Part shown: one piece after another, positions 47,060 to 58,530 of the stretch | How the letters are laid out: each line of letters starts with the position of its first letter | Numbering within the stretch: the first letter of the stretch is position 1 | Notes under the pieces: generated by a model | Seen by the model: only the letters and a program-made list of their open reading frames with translations | Databases searched by the model: none | What the model was told of the DNA's origin: nothing | NCBI RefSeq assembly: GCF_021869535.1 | Contig: NW_026262581.1 | Location: 119,192,771 to 119,256,770, forward strand | Reading direction: 5' to 3' | Source: Mytilus californianus | Lineage: Eukaryota > Mollusca > Bivalvia > Mytilida > Mytilidae | DNA: 64,000 nt | Program-made: the position numbers and the translations under genes

Positions 47060-48179
47060 ATGGTAGTCTGTCAGTTGTTAATAGATTAAATACATGAATT
47101 TCCCCACGTTTCGGCTAGTAAGAGCGGGAAAATAGCTGTATAAATGGATTGTTATAAGCAGGTATTGTCCAATCAGAATTGTTTTGTTGTCAAAATTTAG
47201 TACAACTAAAAGGTATTCAGGTACATGTAATTCCCTTTCAAGCCGGTTTTTGAAGCGTACATATCAAAACTACATTGTTGATATTTTTTTTTATAAATCT
47301 ATAGGAGTATGATATTGTTTTCTTCTTAAAGTATTAATATTATATACAAAATAGATTATAAGTCTTTATTACACTTAGCTTTGAAAGTTTAGCATATTCA
47401 AACGCAATGCAAGTTCTCGTGTTGTCCCCATGAGACGATCTGCCGAATGTTAGTTTTCGCAGATTTCTAGAGTATTTAAGGTCATTGTATACTACACGGT
47501 TTTCTCTATGGGTTTTCCTTAGCGTGTTTCGACCTTTGGTAGAGTGAAGAACTTTCTTAGTTGTTTGTAAACGTTGAGGGAAGTAAATGTATGGAAGTTT
47601 CTCAAATAATATATGAAATATCCTGAATATTTAATAATAAATTCCAATTCCAGCGCCCAGCATACTTGTCGGGCTAGTCGGCAAAATTAGTTTCTATTTA
47701 ATTTGTACTATATTGTGTAATATATTGCAAAACGTACATGACGTGTATGTACAAAGGGTTTAGATATGTCAGTTGTTAATAGAGTAAATATATAAATACA
47801 TACGGAGACCTACATAATGTCTAAAAATATTGATTGAGAAACCATTTTACCAACAAAGACAAAAGCTACCAAAGGTAATTGTAAATTAGAAATATGATAT
47901 GACTGTTTTATGCTATAATTCTACGAAACTTCTTATCTAATTAAAAAATATTAGTTCATTTAAACTCGTTGTGATAGAAATTTTTACAGCTTTTGCAGTT
48001 GTTGGTTTCATATTAAGAAATAACACAACGCAGTTCATGTTGACAGGCATATTTCCTTTCGTTCATCTTTCGCACTATCAAATCTTCCACAATCAGCCCT
48101 TCTAATTGCATTCTTATACAAAGTAAACACCGCAGATACCTTCATTTCAACACGATTTACATTTTTGTTTTTAACTTTA
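47060..48179. other. Intergenic DNA between segment copies
   Basis: No gene recognised. The phrase GTCAGTTGTTAATAGAKTAA occurs twice (about 47077 and 47768), hinting at further old duplication. Confidence 0.4.
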
Positions 48180-48590
48180 CAAGAAAAGTAGTTGATTTAA
48201 AATCAAATTTAAATAACTGGACCAAACCATTACCTCTTTTTTCGCAACATTTTCAAATGTTCAGTCTTGACGACACATACGAGTAATTTTGGTTAATGGT
48301 ATTTTTGACGCTGTTGTAAAATTTTGTGTAAAAACAATCAAGAAATGGAATACATATTATTTGAAATATCGCTCAAAGCTGTATCGCGATGCAAATTTGA
48401 AAACACCTTAACAATAATTCATCATTTCTATTAACAAAATAAATAATGTAGTCTATGCGTTTGGAAAAAAATCATCACAATTTTTATTTTACTAAAGCTG
48501 ATAAAAACGAATTGTGAAGTTGACTAGAAACTTAGTCAAAAGATCAAGTGTTTGCAATGCCAAAATTAACATGATGGACGAGAAAGTAAT
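48180..48590 (+). repeat. Segment A, copy 2 (uninterrupted)
   Basis: Continuous homologue of 44010-44366 plus 45560-45640. At 48510-48530 it reads straight through (AATTGTGAAGTTGACTAGAA), the site that is split by a retroelement in copy 1. Confidence 0.75.
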
Positions 48591-48616
48591 AAAGGACAAA
48601 AAGTGTCTGAATGATG

Positions 48617-48815
48617 TTGCTTTTTCATGATAATTTGTGTATTATTTGATATGAACTAAATACAGATCATAAACCGTAATTGCTTTTTTTATAACAATTT
48701 GTGTATTATTTGATATAAACTAAATACAAATCATAAATCGTAATTGCTTTTTTTATAATACTTTGTGTATTTTTTTATATATACAAAATACAAATCATAA
48801 ATCGTAATTGTTAAT
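48617..48815 (+). repeat. Three tandem 63-64 bp units
   Basis: Each unit reads TTGCTTTTT, ATTTGTGTATTATTTGATAT, ACTAAATACARATCATAAA and CGTAA. The third is more diverged. Confidence 0.85.
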
Positions 48816-49046
48816 TTTTTCTCGTCCTGAGTATGCATGAAATATTTGCAACTACACATTTAGCAAACAACAACAACCAATTAATTTGTTTTCTATGATA
48901 TCGTATTTCAACAGAAAAACATATTTAAAAGTTAAATAATTACAATTTTTACATCGTTTGTTTCTGGATTAAACTTCTTCATATGCGCTTTAAGTAGCCC
49001 ATATCACGCTTATAGACATAAACACAAATCATATGTATAAGTAGAA

Positions 49047-49441
49047 GTCCAATAAAAGAATGTATAATAAAAATATATACACTGATCTTTTCGCTTTTGA
49101 CCGACTACTTTGAGATTGACTTTTTAAAATTTGGTATGAAGATTGATGACCCAATTATCCCCGTATTTATGATTCCAAGATATCATATGACAACGTAATA
49201 TGTTTTATATAATTCATTATAGTAGATTGAAAACTGTTTTAACCCTACCATTCGTAATAGTAATAGTTTGATACTTAATAATAGGTTTCTTGACAATAAT
49301 TAAAATGTTCCATAAATATTTAAATATTGGTCGTTTACATACAGTTTCGTCAATCTAGTAGATACACTCACAGCTGGAAAATCTGACTAAAGACAATTAA
49401 TATAAATGAACTTTGGAATTAAAGGAATGTTACGAGCGAAT
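49047..49441 (+). repeat. Segment B, copy 2, upstream of the receptor exon
   Basis: Direct copy of 46676-47059, about 2.37 kb away. It ends 485 bases before the receptor start codon, so it may include promoter-proximal sequence of that gene. Confidence 0.85.
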
Positions 49442-49926
49442 GTTGCAGTCATGGACCGTTGTGTCAACGAGAGACTTTATTGCCTATAAAGCTAATGGAA
49501 TTCCGTGTAATTATCAATAACAATTAAAATTCGTCATCTCTTTGTAGTGATAATGCAAACTGCTATTTAACTTCCGCATCGAACAGTGAGCATGTTAATT
49601 GCACAACAGAAGAAATCATCATTGACTAGATTTACTCTTTAGTGTAAACGATTTTGCGTCTTTGTAGAGAACCGGAAAAGTAATAAGCCGTCATCGCATG
49701 GAATTAACAGTTTCTAATTTTCAATTATCAGTGTTTTTAAATGTCAGTGTCTGTAGAGCACATCCAACAGAAGACACATGACTTTAGAATATAAAGTATG
49801 AATCTAGACGGTAGGAAATACAAATGATACTTTGTAAAACTTGTACAGGATTCAGCAGAACTAAATTTAAACCAAAGAACATTTTATTTTAATTCCTTGA
49901 ATCTAAAACTTTATTCGACAAAAACT

Positions 49927-50307
49927 ATGTTGGATTTAAATGGAACAAATGAGAATAATACTAGAAACAATACAACCTGTTTTGATATATTGGATGATGG
50001 TGACTGTAAAAATGAAGATGACGTCCGTACATATTTGGCAACTTATATAATTCCTGAATGGTATGAATGGATTGTTATAACGGTTTACATATTAACATTT
50101 ATCATCGGGATGACTGGAAATGTTTTGGTATGTTTTGCGGTGTGGAGAAATCACCAAATGCGGACTGTAACTAATATGTTCATAGTAAACCTTTCCGTCG
50201 CCGATTTGGGTATTATACTCATATGCTTACCTCCAACGTTACTTGTTGACGTAACTGAAACCTGGTTTATGGGTCTTGTAATTTGTAAACTGGTTTATTT
50301 TTTAATG
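49927..50307 (+). CDS. Orexin/allatotropin-type neuropeptide GPCR, exon 1 (partial gene)
   Basis: The ATG at 49927 is the first in frame; the frame opens earlier at a TTG, which is not used. The 127 residues are a rhodopsin-family receptor start: an extracellular N-terminus with N-glycosylation sequons at N5, N10, N14 and N15; a Trp-rich stretch (PEWYEW, 43-48) ahead of TM1; TM1 with GNVLVCFAVW (N65 is position 1.50); the first loop RNHQMRTVTN; TM2 with NLSVADLGIILICLPPTLL (D93 is 2.50); and WFMGLVICK with C120 (3.25, the conserved disulfide Cys). The EW before TM1, MRTVTN, the CLPPTLLVD and ETWFMG blocks are typical of orexin and allatotropin receptors, which couple peptide signals to G proteins at the plasma membrane. 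The exon ends at ATG/GTAAGT (phase 0), where I recall related receptors also have an intron. No TM3-TM7 exon was found downstream. Subfamily is likely, ligand not provable from one exon. Confidence 0.85.
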
Positions 50308-50313
50308 GTAAGT
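50308..50313 (+). promoter_or_regulatory. Splice donor of receptor exon 1
   Basis: GTAAGT follows the codon for M127. Reading through adds only ten residues to a stop at 50328, and the protein would lack five transmembrane segments, so splicing here is much more likely than termination. Confidence 0.8.
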
Positions 50314-51139
50314 TGCATTATTTTGTAATCAGTTCATTCTGTTGTAATAATCCGATGCATGTTAAGGACACATATGGTATATCAAGTTTTTTAAACATTC
50401 GATATTTAGTTTTACGATATTTAGCGTTTACTAAAATATTTTTTCTTATCTTTAATTCCTAATAAATAACTCGGGTATGAAAGGAATTGTAATATGAAAA
50501 CAAATTACCCAAAATATATCAAATTATTAAATGAAATTAAGTTTCCAAATTTTGCGACCATGTAAAAAAGACTGTTTATAGAACTATTGGTAATATTTTA
50601 TTCTTTGTTTTAAGTTCTACTTATCAAGGCACGTAGACGAATAAGAACAGGGAGTCGTTTGATTGTAGTCAGAATAATGTGTCTTTGTAGTGCGACATGT
50701 TGTCATGCAGGTTGTTACTTTGCAATCTAAAATGCTAAAAATCCCAACTCATCTGGTCCTATTTCATTTTTCCTTCAATTTGCTTTACATTCTTAATGAT
50801 AGTAGAACTTCAATGCATTAATGCATGCTACTGTTGAGCACACACAAACAAATATATATTTACACTGCTAATTACAAAATGTATATTACATTTAAGTGTG
50901 CAGGTAATTGATTATCAGTTATTCAAGTACCTTGAGACATGTATATATCAACACAATTTATAAGTCATTAGAAATATATATTAACAATAAGGTTTTGAAG
51001 AGTCATTAAGCATACTTAGTAGAATAAATGAAATAATGGTGGGGGGAAAGAATAAAAAGAAATTAAAAAAACCAAACAATGTAAAAACATTTAAAAAACG
51101 AGGAAAGTCACTGATATATTTCTGAAAATATTTAAAAAT
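50314..51139. other. Putative receptor intron 1, proximal part
   Basis: AT-rich, no exon or repeat recognised. If the receptor's next exon is not in the window, all sequence to 64000 is intronic. Confidence 0.45.
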
Positions 51140-51205
51140 TCATATGTTGTCTGCTCTTTGGTCGGGTTCTTGTCTCTTTGACATATTCCCCATTTCCATT
51201 CTCAA
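51140..51205 (-). repeat. Repeat M fragment
   Basis: Complement of GAGAATGGAAATGGGGAATA and GTCAAAGAGACAAGAACCCG, matching the start of the 28.4-kb copy. The short plus-strand open frame here is an artefact. Confidence 0.65.
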
Positions 51206-51839
51206 TTTTATATCATACAAAAATAAGATACGAGCTGCCCAAAGTACAAAATGTATTGTCATGATAAGTTCAACAATAAAAAGAGAACAACACAATAAAG
51301 TCATACATGTAGCAAGCACAGAACTACAAATATTTTGTTAATATAATCTGTAATCTTAACTACCATGCGTATTAAGACATTTACACAATTATTCGGTTAA
51401 ATTCTTTGACCTAGCTTGCAAAACAATTACAAGGTTCCTATTATTTGGCCATGAACAATAATATTAAGGTAAAAACTGTAGCCTCAATGATCTAAAGGCA
51501 TGACATACTAATATGCATATTCAGTTTTAATGTTCCACTACGCAGTTTAGTGAGTAAATTACTATTAAAATGATATTTAAAGTAATCATCTAAACAAAAC
51601 TCATTTTTTAATGTTCTATATAAACACAGTCTTTCACAATCGTTCAAAATAACAAACCAGTTCTGGTAGTATTGATCGTTTGTACGACATGTTTTTTATT
51701 CAAAAGATGCATTAATGTTTTCTTGATCAATCCATACGTAGTTTAGACCTAAACTAGATAGTAAATCGTGCACATTTCAAGCCCAGTTTCTCTTACCATT
51801 TGAAGCATCAATGCGTGGGAGGTTATATACATTATATAC

Positions 51840-52330
51840 AATATTACAAAACAAGATAAGGGCGGCTCAGAGTACTGGCATGATAAGTTCTAGGAGGAAC
51901 TAAAACGCTCACAACATAACTAAGAAACGCGCGGCCCAAAGTGTTGTCAGATAAGGGCGGCCCAGAGTATTTCCATGAGAAGTTCAACGACGAACTAAAA
52001 CGCTCACAACATAACTGTGAGATAAGAGCGCCCAAAATATTGGTATGATAAATCCAATGATGATCTTAACTACTCACACCTTACAGTCAGTTACAAAATA
52101 AAATATCACCTTATAAACTATATGCGTTCAAAGCGCTTTTCTGGATTTACCTTCACCGGGAACGATCAAAGCTAAATATTGAAAAGACAAGGACGGCAAA
52201 AAATATTGGCATGATAAATACAACGATGATCTAAAATGTACAAGCAACAATACGATAAGAGCCGCTCTAAGTATTGGCATAATTGTCAAACGATGAACTC
52301 AGATGGTTACAACGTACTGTAAAGAAAACC
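51840..52330. repeat. Degenerate minisatellite (GATAAGGGCGGC units), block 1
   Basis: Units with GATAAGGGCGGCCCAGAGTA, CATGATAAGTTCAACGA and GAACTAAAACGCTCACAACA at spacings of about 80-110 bases; five or so units, decaying rightward. A single unit also lies near 51228-51300. Confidence 0.7.
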
Positions 52331-53344
52331 GAGCGATCGAGCCTTAGTGTAATGCTATAAGAATATGGTTTTACAATATCAGTCATACATAGGGATTAAA
52401 AGTTTACATCCAGTTACTCTTTCTTTGGTAGCGTGGTACTGTGGAATTCCGTATACACCCTAGTGTGGTTGGTTCCTCTGGTAAGGTAATAATTCAGATA
52501 TAAAGGGTAGATTAAGGTATAGGGTTTTGGCCTGTGAAATTTTGTGATTTTGCATGGTAACTCTCCGTATAGATGTTTGAATGAATAACAGACTCGTGAA
52601 ATAAAATCAACTTATATTAACTTTAATATGCATTAAATAACCACAACACATATATATTTTAGATAGATTTATAGTGTTCAAATCCAATAAATAGACATTT
52701 TATCGACATTCTTTCGTGAATTAAAGAAAATGGATAGCGGAAAAATATACCCCGAAAGTTTACTAATTGTTATTTAGTAATCAGCAAATGGTAAAACTCG
52801 ATACCAAAAGATTCGTTATAAAGTTTTACTTACGAAGTTATTTTCTAAGTGTAACTTGTAAAGGAATTAACAAACCCTCATTTTACGGACATAGTCTCCT
52901 CGGATATTGTAATATGTTGTCTGCCTTGTCACTACTTGGTCTGGTAACCGGTATCTATACTTATATTAAAATTGCTTGGAATTAGCGAGGGTTACTTGCA
53001 CAGGTTAAAATCGTGCTGAAGACTTACTTGAATTCTCCGCCGTATTTATACTTAGGTAAACCAATTTACCGATTTGGTTTACCATTTACCAATTAGGAAA
53101 TATCTAAATTACCAAAACTGGAACTGGTAAAACGTTATTGTACCTCAATTTAAATAAACAGTTAAGAGGTGTTCCTAATGTAAAAACAAAGGCAAGGCCC
53201 GGATAATAAAGTTTTAGAGTTAACAATGTTTTAACATACTTATATAAGAAATATATTATAACAAAAGTCATTTATCGGTACGATTAAAACAACGTCAACA
53301 CAATTTTAGGGAAAACAAGTTCCATTTCAGGGAACAGACATTTC

Positions 53345-53590
53345 GTCACAATACAATAAGATAATGGCGACCCAAAGTATCGTCATGATAAGTTCACCGA
53401 TACACTAAAGGCTCAAAACAAACAGATAGATAAGGGCGACTCTAAGTGGTCAAAATACATCCAACATAGAAACTTAAATGCTCACAACTTACAGTACAAT
53501 AAGGGCGACAGTAATTATTTTCACAATGAACTAAAACGTTCAAAACTTATACAGTTACATTAGGGCGACTTAAAGAACTGACATATAAAA
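53345..53590. repeat. Degenerate minisatellite, block 2
   Basis: Three or four further units (GATAATGGCGACCCAAAGTA, CATGATAAGTTCACCGATAC, GATAAGGGCGACTC). It is separated from block 1 by about 1 kb of unrelated DNA (52331-53344), in which nothing is recognised. Confidence 0.65.
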
Positions 53591-54252
53591 AAGATTGTTC
53601 GAAGAACAGGAGTATGACGACTTTCTTCCTTTAAAATACTTAGTGAACAATTAAAAGTGTTTTGAAGTCTCCTAGCTATTATCATAATCGGAGAACTTAA
53701 TTTCACCGAAATATTAAATACCCCAAAGGGAATATTTATTCCATGTGTTTTATTATATGTTTATGACACAAAACTCTTTAAGGAGGATTATAAAATATAC
53801 ACTTATCATCTTTGTTAAGCCACAAACATATAACATATTCATCAAGAAGTGTGTTATTATGCTTGCCTTTTTGTAGAAGTATGAAAGAAATACATTGATA
53901 AGGTTACAACTATAACTGAGAAAACTTTTCTTTTATTTCTATTGAAACATAAACTGTTTTAAAACAAAATAGATAAGAAATAAATATGTCTTTAATTTTT
54001 TATTTCATATTATAATAGATATCTCTATTAGTTATCAATGCAATTTATATCAGTTTATATAGAATCAATAATTCATATCTATTGTAACGTATATCATAAC
54101 AAAAATATAGGAAACTGAAAATTACATAACTAAAATGAAATTTATATGTGCTTTTGCATGTAAATTCAGTTTGAAATGAACAGTGTGATAAAAATGAGGC
54201 CCTTAAAAAAGGTCCAAATATTAAAAAAATCATTTCTAATGAGAAAACATAT

Positions 54253-56241
54253 CACTACAAACCAGTAAAAGTCTGAAATGGCTTATATCTGTACTCGACT
54301 GTACTGATTTTTACTCGACCAGTCTGAATTGGTCTGAAATTTACTTGATAATACTCGACTGTAGTCTGAACCATACTTAACAGTCTGAACTTGTACTCGA
54401 CCAGTACTTAACCATTTTATACGCGTCTGAACCATGCTCGACCTAGTCTGAACCATACTCGACCTAGTCTGAACCATACTCGACTCGACCTAGTCTGAAC
54501 CATACTCGACCTAGTCTGGACCATACTCGACCAAGTTATAACCAACCTAGACCTATTTTTTGTATCTATCTATTGTATTTCATCAATTTAGGAACTGTTT
54601 TAACAACAGCTATTTCCCCTGGCTAGAAATTTGAACAACAATTTGAAACTAAAAATGTATTCAGTATAGCATTAAAACCAAAATTTCACAATAAACATAA
54701 TATAACTTCATCACCATATTCATCAACACTTATATACATACATATATATCACCTTTAAAATAAAATTAAACAAGCTGATCAAATAATCTCAAAACTGAAT
54801 TGTGACTAATATTTTCAATGTTATTCAAAATTTTTTGAATGTTTCAGATATAATTTATGGTTACTGGACAATTTTCACCATTAACTTAAGCCTAGTATAG
54901 ATTTATGGTGTCAGTTGAGCTTAGTTAATAATGCAGTGAACATTTTTTTTTATCAAAATATATATAAAATAGCATATAAAGCAACTTAATAAATTTAAAA
55001 AATGACACCTTTAATTTGTTAAACCAAGAATTTAATATAATCATGATAATAGAACTTCCATAGTAGTCCTGTGATAAACTTTTAAAAAAGGAAATGTGTT
55101 CCAAAGTTACAGTAAAAATTTATTTCAATTAAATTTAAATAATTTTTGTCAAAATTACATGGCATACAAGAAGCACTTTAATAAGGTTTAATTACCTTAG
55201 TACATTAGTGTTTCACAGGTAAAAAGAAAGCCCTATTTTTCTTAAACTCGTGTATTACTTATCTAGTGAATTCAAAAGGCCTTGCGATTTAAGTTTCACA
55301 GGATGTTGCAATTTTGAATGAATGTTATTTAGAATTTAATACTCTCTGACCAGGTGTGGTTTGCTCCAAGCAGGAGGTATTACTTTATACTTCACCACTA
55401 ATCAGAAGAACAATTTTATTAATTTCTTTAATTTTTATCCCTTTTTGATATATATTGTATATACTATATCCCAAATTATAATAATAGATATATTTCTAAA
55501 ATAAGGTTAAACAATTTCAGTGATTTTGTTGGCTGTTGTTACCTCATTAAAAAGATAATTATATAACTATTGTACATTTTTTGTATGTAACCATGAAACA
55601 TATGTAGTTTTTATTTAGGAATTTAGGAAAATGAATTAAAAAAAAAAACACATGCCAAACAAGAAGCACCTTAATAAGGTTAAATTACCCTCAGTATAGG
55701 TGTGGTTTTTAGGTAAAAGAAAATCTTTTTTTAACAAAACTCTAAAACTTTAAAATTAATATAACTAAATTATTATATAAGATAATTTGATTTAACTATC
55801 TCTATTCGATAAATCTGAGAATCATGTAAAAATCTGTTTTTATAATATATCTTTATTCTATTGTGACTGTTGTCATGTTAGTTAAAAAGAAATTTATTTT
55901 AACAGTTAAGATTTAGAAAAAGTAGAGGTTATTTGGTCAAGTATGGTTCAGACTGGTCGAGTATTGTTCAGACCTTTGGTCGAGTATGGTTTAGACTGAA
56001 AAAAATAGGTCGAGTACAGGTCGAGAATGGGATAAGACTGTTTCAGACTGGTCGAGTAATAGTTCAGACTATTTTCAATGGCAAAGATAAGGGCCAAGTA
56101 CAAATCAGTACAGTCGAGTATGGTTAAGACTGGGGTCGAGTATAGTCGAGTAAAATTCAGACCAATTCAGACCGGTCGAGTAAAAATCAGTACAGTCGAG
56201 TACAGATATAGGCCATTTCAGACTTTTACCGGTTTGTAGTG
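54253..56241. mobile_element. Non-autonomous CACTA (EnSpm) DNA transposon, 1,989 bp
   Basis: Both ends begin CACTACAAACC in inverted orientation, and the terminal inverted repeats extend over about 90 bases with only a few mismatches. The trinucleotide TAT flanks both ends (54250-54252 and 56242-56244), the 3-bp target duplication expected for this superfamily. Subterminal arrays carry AGTCTGAACCATACTCGACC on the left (54350-54540) and its complement on the right (55935-56160), the classical CACTA layout for transposase binding. The middle (54541-55934) is AT-rich, with no transposase frame, and contains an internal direct repeat (about 55158-55250 and 55650-55745, both with AAGAAGCAC and TTAATAAGGTT). 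It would depend on a transposase encoded elsewhere. Confidence 0.92.
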
Positions 56242-56247
56242 TATTCA

Positions 56248-58530
56248 CAACCTTACCAGCCTCGTGCGATATGCAGCTTGATATATATTAAAGACCACCT
56301 AACTTTACCAGACTTGGGCGATGTAGAGCATGATATATTATATAAGCACTATTCTACTGTCCCAACCTTACCAGCCTCGTGCGATATAGAGCTTGACATA
56401 TTATAAAAGCACTATTCTACTGTGGAAGACCTGCAACTTTACCAGACTTGGGCGATACAGAGCTTGACATAATATATAGACTATTCTACTGTGGAAGACC
56501 ACCAAACTTCACCAGGCTTGTGCGATATAGAACTTGATATATTATATAGGCACTATTATGTTGTTGAAGACCTGCAACTTTACCAGACTTGGGCGATACA
56601 GAGCTTGACATAATATATAAACTATTCTACTGTGGAAGACCACCCAATACCAGGCTTGTGCGATATAGAGCTTGATATAGTATATAGGCACTATTATATT
56701 GTTGAAGACCTGCAACCTTACCAGACTTGGGCGATATAGAGCTTGACATATTATATAGGTATTATCCTACTGTGGAAGACCTGCAACCTAACCAGACTTG
56801 GGTAATATAGAGCTTGACATATTATATAGGTATTATTCTACTGTGGAGTACCTGCAATTTTATCAGACTCGGGCGATTCACTGTTTGACATATTGTATAG
56901 GCACTATTCTACTGTCTCAACCTTGCCAGACTTGGGCGATATAGAGCTTGACATATTATATAGACACTATTCTACTGTCCCAACCTTTCCAGACTTGGGC
57001 GATATAGAACTTGATATATTATATAGGTATTATTCTACTGTGGAAGACCTGCAATTTTATCAGACTCGGGCGATTCACTGTTTGACATATTGTATAGGCA
57101 CTATTCTACTGTCCCAACCTTACCATACTTGGGCGATATAGAGCTTGACATATAGACACTATTCTACTGTCCCAACCTTACCAGACTTGGGCGATATAGA
57201 GCTTGACATATAGACACTATTCTACTGTCCCAACCTTACAAGACTTGGGCGATATAGAGCTTGACATATTATATAGACACTATTCTACTGTCCCAACCTT
57301 GCCAGACTTGAGCGATATAGAGCTTGACATATAGACACTATTCTACTGTCCCAACCTTACCAAACTTGGGCGATATAGAGCTTGATATATTATATAGGTA
57401 TTATTCTACTGTGGAAGACCTGCAATTTTATCAGACTCGGGCGATTCACTTTTTGACATATTGTATAGGCACTATTCTACTGTCCCAACCTTACCAGACT
57501 TGGGCGATATAGAGCTTGACATATAGACACTATTCTACTGTCCCAACCTTACCAGACTTGGGCGATATAGAGCTTGACATATTATATAGACACTATTCTA
57601 CTGTCCCAACCTTGCCAGACTTGGGCGAAATAGAGCTTGACATATATACACTATTTTACTGTCCCAACCTTACCAGACTTGGGCGATATAGAGCTTGACA
57701 TATTGTATAGACACTATTCTACTGTCCCAACCTTACAAGACTTGGGCGATATAGAGCTTGATATATTATATAGGTATTATTCTACTGTGGAAGACCTGCA
57801 ATTTTATCAGACTCGGGCGATTCACTGTTTGACATATTGTATAGGCACTATTCTACTGTCCCAACCTTACCAGACGTGGGCGATATAGAGCTTGACATAT
57901 TATATAGGCACTATTCTACTGTCCCAACCTTACCAGACTTGGGCGATATAGAACTTGACATATTATATAGACACTATTCTACTGTCCCAACCTTACCAGA
58001 CTTGGGCGATATAGAGCTTGACCTATAGACACTATTCTACTGTTCCAACCTTGCCAGACTTGGGCGATATAGAGCTTGACATATTGTATAGACACTATTC
58101 TACTGTCCCAACCTTGCCAGACTTGGGCGATACAGAGCTTGACATATAGACACTATTCTACTGTCCCAACCTTACCAGACTTGGGCGATATAGAGCTTGA
58201 CATATTGTATAGACACTATTCTACTGTGGAAGACCTGCAATTCTATCAGACTCGGGCGATTCACTGTTTGACATATTGTATAGACACTATTCTACTGTCC
58301 CAACCTTACCAGACTTGGGCGATATAGAGCTTGACATATAGACACTATTCTACTGTCCCAACCTTACCAGACTTGAGCGATATAGAGCTTGACATATTAT
58401 ATAGGTATTATTCTTCCGTGGAAGACGTGCAATTTTATCATACTCGGACGATTCACTGTTTGACATATTGCATAAACACTATTCTACTATCCCAACCTTG
58501 CCAGTCTCGGTGATATACTGCAGTGTGATA
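56248..58530 (+). repeat. 63-bp satellite array with higher-order pattern
   Basis: About 36 units. The base monomer is 63 bp (GATATAGAGCTTGACATATT, ATATAGACACTATTCTACTG, TCCCAACCTTACCAGACTTG, GGC). A 58-bp variant lacks five bases at ATATTATATAG, and a 71-bp variant replaces TCCCAACC with TGGAAGACCTGCAA. Because 63 is a multiple of three, one plus-strand frame stays open and repeats YSTVPTLPDLGDIELDI; I regard those peptides as artefacts. The left third is more heterogeneous; the right part repeats in blocks of roughly 370-440 bases. Confidence 0.92.

Noticed and set aside
56250..58530. Possible CRISPR-like array because of regular repeats.
   Set aside because: There are no unique spacers; monomers are contiguous satellite units in a eukaryotic genome.
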